Positions 59,218 through 64,000 of a stretch of DNA of 64,000 nt are shown in pieces. Origin of the DNA: Anisakis pegreffii (taxonomy: Eukaryota > Nematoda > Chromadorea > Rhabditida > Anisakidae); the NCBI GenBank assembly GCA_035041965.1, contig JAPYMA010000173.1, positions 124,001 through 188,000 on the forward strand, in the 5' to 3' direction. The position numbers and the translations under genes are program-made. The notes beneath the pieces were generated by a model. The model made no database searches, had not been told where the DNA came from, and saw only the letters and a program-made list of their open reading frames with translations. Within the stretch, counting starts at the first letter, position 1. Every line of letters begins with the position of its first letter.

Positions 59218-60021
59218 CTAGTTATCATCCCTGTGACTAGTGAAGCTGTTATTCCGCTCGAAACGTTATAATCTTGTTCACTTCCAAGCAGCAGAGCAAA
59301 CCAACTCCCAAAAAAGACACATTGAAGAGGATAGAACAGAAGAGTTGAAGAGAACAAAACAGATGAACTTTCAAAACGAGGGATGAAGAACAGAACGGAA
59401 TGAGCAGTTGAAGCCGCGTAAGAGAACAGAGCAGATCTTGTCTGTTCCTTCGGTTTTTATCTGTGATGCACAACTTTGATAATGACACACGTTACCGTGG
59501 TCGTATCTTTATCATTGCTGCTTATTCTCATGATCATTTTTTCCTATAATTATTTATTATTATTATCATTCAATTCTTGGAATATTCATTCCCATCATTA
59601 TTTAATTATCATTATTATTTTGATCATTTATTATAGTCGTGATCACCATAAAATATCGTTAATGAGTGCTACATTTTAAACGTTATCGATTATCACTATG
59701 AATTATTATTGATTGTTACGATGCCAGGACATTTTGACTAAAGACTTTTTGCCTAAGGACAGTTTGCCTATTAGGCAAAATATCCATTAAAAACCGTCCG
59801 TTAGGCAATGTGTCTTTAGAGAAACTGTCGTCAGTCAAAACGTTTTTAGCCAAATTGTCCGGTCTTGGATTGTTACTGCTCGAGTTGAAGGGATAGAGTA
59901 TGGCATGAAATGCTCGCTCCGCCTCTGAATCTGCGCAAAAATTTCAGTCGTGTGAGGACTCACCTATTACCGTATTAGTATCCTTATTGCTCGCCTGTAT
60001 TGTGGCGCTATTCGTTAAAAC
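59218..60021. other. Intergenic region upstream of receptor gene C
   Basis: Contains a low-complexity ATTATTATCATT stretch (about 59540-59640) and MITE copy 4. No gene is supported. Confidence 0.5.
59722..59868. mobile_element. Foldback MITE, copy 4 (TTTGCCTAA family)
   Basis: Centre GCCTATTAGGCAAAATATCC is nearly identical to copy 2. Arms carry AAGGACAGTTTGCCTA and GTTAGGCAATGTGTC units. The right terminus is ATTGTCCGGTCTTGG. About 147 bp, non-coding. Confidence 0.8.
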
Positions 60022-61273
60022 ATGGAACTTCAAGAGTTGATCGAATCGTTTACGCTATTAAATTCACTTTCACTGCTTCTCAGTGAAGGCAACGTGACTG
60101 GTCCAAATGCATCTGGAAAAACTTTTCAACTAGTCGGTTCATCTGCGACAGGAAGTAATTTCCCCCCATGTTCATGGCAAAACGATGGAATTATATGCCG
60201 TTAGTTACCTACATTTTTCACGAATTCATGTGAAGACAATATTTCCAAACTGGAGGAAGCCAATAAGGTCATTGGAACTGAAATCGGTGGGATTATTCGT
60301 GCATTTATTTTGTGACGTTCGATCGGTGAGATGAGGCAGAAGTAGGACGGAGAAACCTTTCTTGAAACCGCATTGATTCCTTTGTCCAAGTGATTTTCTG
60401 TTTCAGCGGCATTTTTCGTTGCAAAGAATGTAATCACAGTGAGTCTACTTGTACCGGCAATCGTATTAGCAACATTTGTGTTATATATTGCATTCGCTCG
60501 AATATCTTTGAAAGAAGTTACTAATTTATATTCAATTCACGTTATTACTACAACGTTGATGCAGCAGATGGTGAAATTTCTTAAGCTTTTTGCCCTCTAT
60601 ATAAAGATGTATGGCTTCCAGAATACTGTCTTCGAGTGAGTTTTTTGAATGACGCTCGAGTTATGAAATGTGCATGACAATGAGTTCTTTCATCGCACAT
60701 TGCGTCAATCAATCTAAAATTAGTGTTGTGCCACATTTTGACAAATTCCATTTCGCCCTTTTGCTGTTCCGCTTCCTTCAGTTCCTCGCATCCTCTTTTG
60801 GAACTGTTCTCTTCTATTCCTTGGAATAGAACAGAAATGGTACAGTTTGGCCGGAATAGAAACATATATGATCTGAGCATAGAGATTGGATGATATTCTC
60901 CTTGATTCCGAAAAGTAACAGCGCATATCCTTTCGCTTACTGGACGCGATTGAATGACTGATTTCGTGAATTAAACGAAAAGTAAAGGGAAATCTGACAG
61001 AACAACTTCCTTTGACATTGCAAACGTAATAATCAGAAAGCATTGTGCGACCATGATCAAACTTTCGTATCATCTTCACCTACTTATCCCTTCATTCTCT
61101 GAAGCTTGCTTGCATTAGGATATTGATCATTTCAGGAGCACTGTATATGTCCTCTCGGTCTTCACCAATGAGCTCGCCACAAACTCATATCAGTTGCTCT
61201 CGCTGGTATTTCTTTTATCTTTGTATTGTCTGTTCAAATGGCCGCTACTTTACAATCAATACTTCAGCCTCAG
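60022..61273 (+). CDS. Nematode 7-TM receptor-like gene C (first three exons)
   Basis: Three exons are in the window: 60022-60199, 60407-60635 and 61136-61273. The ATG at 60022 begins an N-terminus with two N-glycosylation sites, ending PPCSWQNDGIICPAFF, the family signature. Exon 2 gives TM1, ISLKEVTNLYSIHVITT and TM2. Exon 3 is 138 bp, exactly as in genes A and B, and ends LSLYCLFKWPLLYNQYFSLR before GTAAGC in phase 2. Exons 4-7 are not in the window. A decayed RTE-like element begins about 25 bp after the exon 3 donor and runs past the right edge. The gene may be intact with a long intron, or truncated by the insertion. No frameshift is seen in the three exons. Confidence 0.7.
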
Positions 61274-61325
61274 GTAAGCTAAAGAAACTGAGTTCAATGA
61301 CGTTACCTTGCGATTACCTTACGAT

Positions 61326-61790
61326 CTATCTTCGCTCTCTGTATGGGCGCAGGTCTACCGATCCCCATGTTACTCTTTGTTGAGCAGGCCTTTTCCATTT
61401 CTGACCAAACATTCTGACGAGTGGTTCATCCCATCTCATTCGTGGTCTGCCCAGGGGCCTCTTCACTCCTCTTGGAATCCACTGCGTTATTCGACTAGTC
61501 CAGCGGTTATCATTCATTCTCGCAATGTGCCCAGCCCATCTTCTTTTGCTGATATACATTTCGTTTACTATGTCTTTCACTTTGGTCATCGAACGTAGTT
61601 CCTCATTTTTTATCTTACCTTTCCATGACACGTTACACATCCGTCTTTCCATTGCTCTTTCTGTTATAGCAAATTTTTCGTCTGCAACTCTTGTGGTTGC
61701 CCACGTTTCACTTGCATATAACATGGCCGGAAGGATTGATAAGTTGAATATATTTGTTCTGATTCTTATTGGCAGGGTTTGATCTGTCAA
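61326..61790 (-). pseudogene. RTE-like element, C-terminal RT-region fragment
   Basis: 154 codons open with a GTG-type or internal start only. It holds the region downstream of the RT palm in craniofacial-development-protein-2-like RTE proteins: ILPAMLYASETWATTR, ITERAMERRMCNVSWK, RRWAGHIARMNDNRW and KRPLGRPRMRWDEPL, ending PYRERR. Upstream, the frame continues ERRRAVWTALGKYR across the deletion junction near 61850. Confidence 0.85.
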
Positions 61791-61799
61791 TACCGTTCG

Positions 61800-62570
61800 A
61801 TATTTTCCAAGTGCTGTCCAAACAGCTCTCCTCCTTCTTTCCCATTCCCCTTCAGGGCAGTTCGGTAATCAACGAATGCAAGGCACAGAGGAATCTGGTT
61901 TTCTTTGTATTTCTCTAATAGTTGGCTGATAACATGGATATGGTCAATGGTAGAATAACCCGATCTGAAACCAGCTTGTTCTCTGTGTGTTTTTATCTGC
62001 CCTGTAATTCGATTGAATTATTCTGGTGAATAATTTATATACTTGTGATAATAATGTAATAGGGCGATAGTTCGCTAGATCTTCTGGGTCGCCTTTCTTC
62101 CTTAGGAGTACTGTTTCTGATGTCAACCAATTCTTTGGAATTTCGGTGTTTTGTAGATATTTCGTAAATCTTTCTGCAAGCGCTTTATTGAGGTTATCTC
62201 CACCCATTTTCAAGTATTCTGCTTTTATTTTATCATTTCCTCGACTTTTATCTGTTTTTATCTTGCTCAATGGATTTTTAACTTCCTCCTTCATTATTGT
62301 TGGTATTTCTTCTTCTTGAGCTCGCGATTTCTTCTCTGTAATCTGTATTTTTGAAGAGTATAGATCATTGTAGAATTTTTCACATATTTCTTTTATCTCT
62401 GATCTCACTGATGTTGTTCTTCCAGAATTATCTTTCAGAGCATTTGGCATTTTTCTTTTTAATGCAACATCTCTTTCTGTTTTTTTCACGCTTTCATGTT
62501 TTTCTGCTACTTTCCTTGTTAATCTCTCAATGCGATATGCTTCACAATCAGCTTTGATGCAGCGTCGCAT
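61800..62570 (-). pseudogene. RTE-like element, N-terminal RT fragment
   Basis: The frame from 62570 contains a coiled basic region, then PLSKIKTDKSRGNDKIKAEY and ETVLLRKKGDPEDLANYRPI. A one-base shift near 62030 moves it to a second frame that reads NRITGQIKTHREQAGFRSGY and ends in LCLAFVDY, the start of RT motif A, before the deletion. Motif C is absent. Confidence 0.8.
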
Positions 62571-62739
62571 TTTTGCATAATGATTTGTACTCTTCTTCGT
62601 TTGTTTTTCCTTCGATAATCCTGCGGGCTCTATCTGCCATTAATTGTTTTGTGTGATTTTGTATCCTCGTTGTTCTTCTTGATGGGGCTTTTTCGCTTGC
62701 TTCTTCAGATGCTTCGTTAATTTTCTTTACTAGGTCTTA

Positions 62740-63581
62740 ATAGTCTTGACTAACATCATTACTCATTATTGACCAATCCTGGGCTTCCAGTTTGTTCGCT
62801 AGCGATGTCAAATTGACAACTGTAGTTGATATTCGAGAGTTTTTCTTCAGCACTACATTTTCGTGTGAGTAGTTTATCTTCACTGTTGTGTGTATAAGCC
62901 GATGATCAGAGCCAATGTGGATGATGTTTTCTCCGATTACTGATATATCTGAAATGATGCGTTTTGAACTCGACATTACATAATCTATTTGATTTTTTGT
63001 GGCACCATTCGGGCTCTTCCATGTCCATTGTCTTCGTGCTGATTTTTGGAACATGGTAGATCATTTCTGTCTCCTATACCGTACCTGCCAATGTATCTTT
63101 CACTTTGATTGATTCTACATCCCACTTTGGCATTGAAGTCCCCTTGTACAATCGTGTATGTTGATTTTTTAGTCATAGCCCTTTCTAGTTCATCGAAAAA
63201 TTCTTCCAGATCTTCAGCATCTTCTGTGGGCTGTGCATTATTTGTGGCTGGGGCTTATACCTGTACGATTTTTAACGTTCTAGTTTTATCGATACATATG
63301 ATCAACACTGCCGTTCTTGGAGAAAAAATGTCACAGCATTCGATGAAATTTGTTACTTGTTTTTTCACGATGAATCCGACTCCCCCTACTCTCGATTCGT
63401 TGTCACTAGCTCTTCCCAAGAACACCTGGTCTCCTGTATGCCATTCTGCAATTAGTTCGTCACTGCGTGTTGCTTCTGATATTCCGATGATGTCTGCTTT
63501 TATTTTTGATACTTCTTCGATATACGCTTGAACTAGGTAGTCCGTCGACATCGTTCTTGTATTGTGCATAGCCACAAACAA
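62740..63581 (-). pseudogene. RTE-like element, endonuclease fragment
   Basis: Spans an APE-type endonuclease domain in at least three frames. The order of motifs is correct: AMHNTRTMST, ISEATRSDELIAEWH, GVGFIVKKQV, VQV-stop-APATNNAQ, VQGDFNAKVG, WTWKSPNG, NQIDYVMSS and IGSDHRLI. The stop at about 63255 replaces a Tyr codon by one base (TAC to TAA). A frameshift near 63050 separates the last two blocks from the rest. Confidence 0.8.
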
Positions 63582-64000
63582 ACGTTCAACCCTTCTATTA
63601 GACTTAAATCGTTGCCCATCCGGTCCGTTTTCTAATTTCTCTGAATCCTACTCATTTCTTTGATTTCTTGGTTTTTTGGCAACCTTTTTTGCGATAGTTG
63701 TGTTCGGGTTGCCAGCCCTTGTACCTCTATAGCCGCGGTTTCACCGTCCCGCTTTAGCCGGGTTGGCCCTAGGACTCGGATCCGTAATCGTCATCCCGGC
63801 ACCTACAGAAAGCCTGTCCGGCTTGGTTGTACCTGCTAGAACTTAAAGCTCCTCTGGTATAGCCTTTCTGACTCGTTGGCACCTTTGCACTACGACAAGT
63901 AGCGGAATCAGACTTGCAAGGGTTCAATGATGTTGCGAAGCAAAAAATTATGAGGCATAAATTGCGACTCCAACGCCAGCTGGAGTATGAATCAATATTG

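Larger units (their letters stand above)
61298..64000 (-). mobile_element. Decayed RTE-like non-LTR retrotransposon lacking RT core
   Basis: It runs on the minus strand from at or beyond the right edge. An APE-type endonuclease is seen in pieces: IKADIIGISEATR (63.5 kb), VQGDFNAKVG (63.1 kb), WTWKSPNGATKNQIDYV (63.0 kb) and GSDHRLI (62.9 kb). The RT start follows (NWLTSETVLLRKKGDPEDL, then NYRPITLLS at 62.1 kb) up to LCLAFVDY at about 61.89 kb. The sequence then jumps to the C-terminal region (RRRAVWTALGKYR ... LPAMLYASETWATT ... RRWAGHIARM ... GRPRMRW). The YADD-type catalytic motif is missing. Frameshifts occur near 63.05 and 62.03 kb, and a stop replaces Tyr in VQVYAP. The 3' end carries two GTAAGGTAAT-like tandem units (61298-61325, read on the minus strand). 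Confidence 0.85.

Overview
The window reads as nuclear DNA of a nematode, probably parasitic. It is AT-rich and gene-sparse, with short exons, introns of about 65 bp to over 1 kb, and TTTCAG-type splice acceptors. It carries a DUF273 glycosyltransferase-like gene (a mainly nematode family), a shugoshin gene and tandem 7-TM receptor genes. The species is not determined. Gene models were built by hand from splice signals, phase agreement and comparison between paralogues; none is transcript-supported.

Layout. (1) 1.9-11 kb: three small secreted, low-complexity, Cys/Gly/Gln-rich protein genes on +, each with an intron cut after GG of a glycine codon. (2) 16.4-30.3 kb: a seven-exon DUF273 gene. 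Its first intron holds a young 8.6-kb BEL/Pao LTR retrotransposon (17094-25670, 5-bp target duplication) and its fourth intron holds three further repeats. (3) 32.5-36.0 kb: a nine-exon shugoshin gene. (4) 36.2-41.7 kb: repeat-rich, with a GC-rich MITE and a 1.88-kb hAT-like element carrying a 33-bp minisatellite that encodes mucin-like Thr/Ser repeats on -. (5) 42-52 kb: two complete seven-exon 7-TM genes (A and B) with almost identical exon lengths. (6) 53-59.3 kb: a degenerate tandem array of about 245 bp, TIR repeats and decayed coding-like fragments. (7) 60-64 kb: a third 7-TM paralogue (C) whose third intron is entered by a decayed RTE-like non-LTR element running off the window end.

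Most notable: both retrotransposons lack the reverse transcriptase catalytic core. The BEL element is otherwise nearly intact (about 99% identical LTRs; gag, protease, RNase H-like, integrase and an env-like ORF). The RTE relic joins the start of RT directly to its C-terminal region. The three 7-TM genes form a family sharing a Cys-rich N-terminus, a KxVTNLYSIHV motif and a YCLFKWP motif that I could not assign to a named receptor class.
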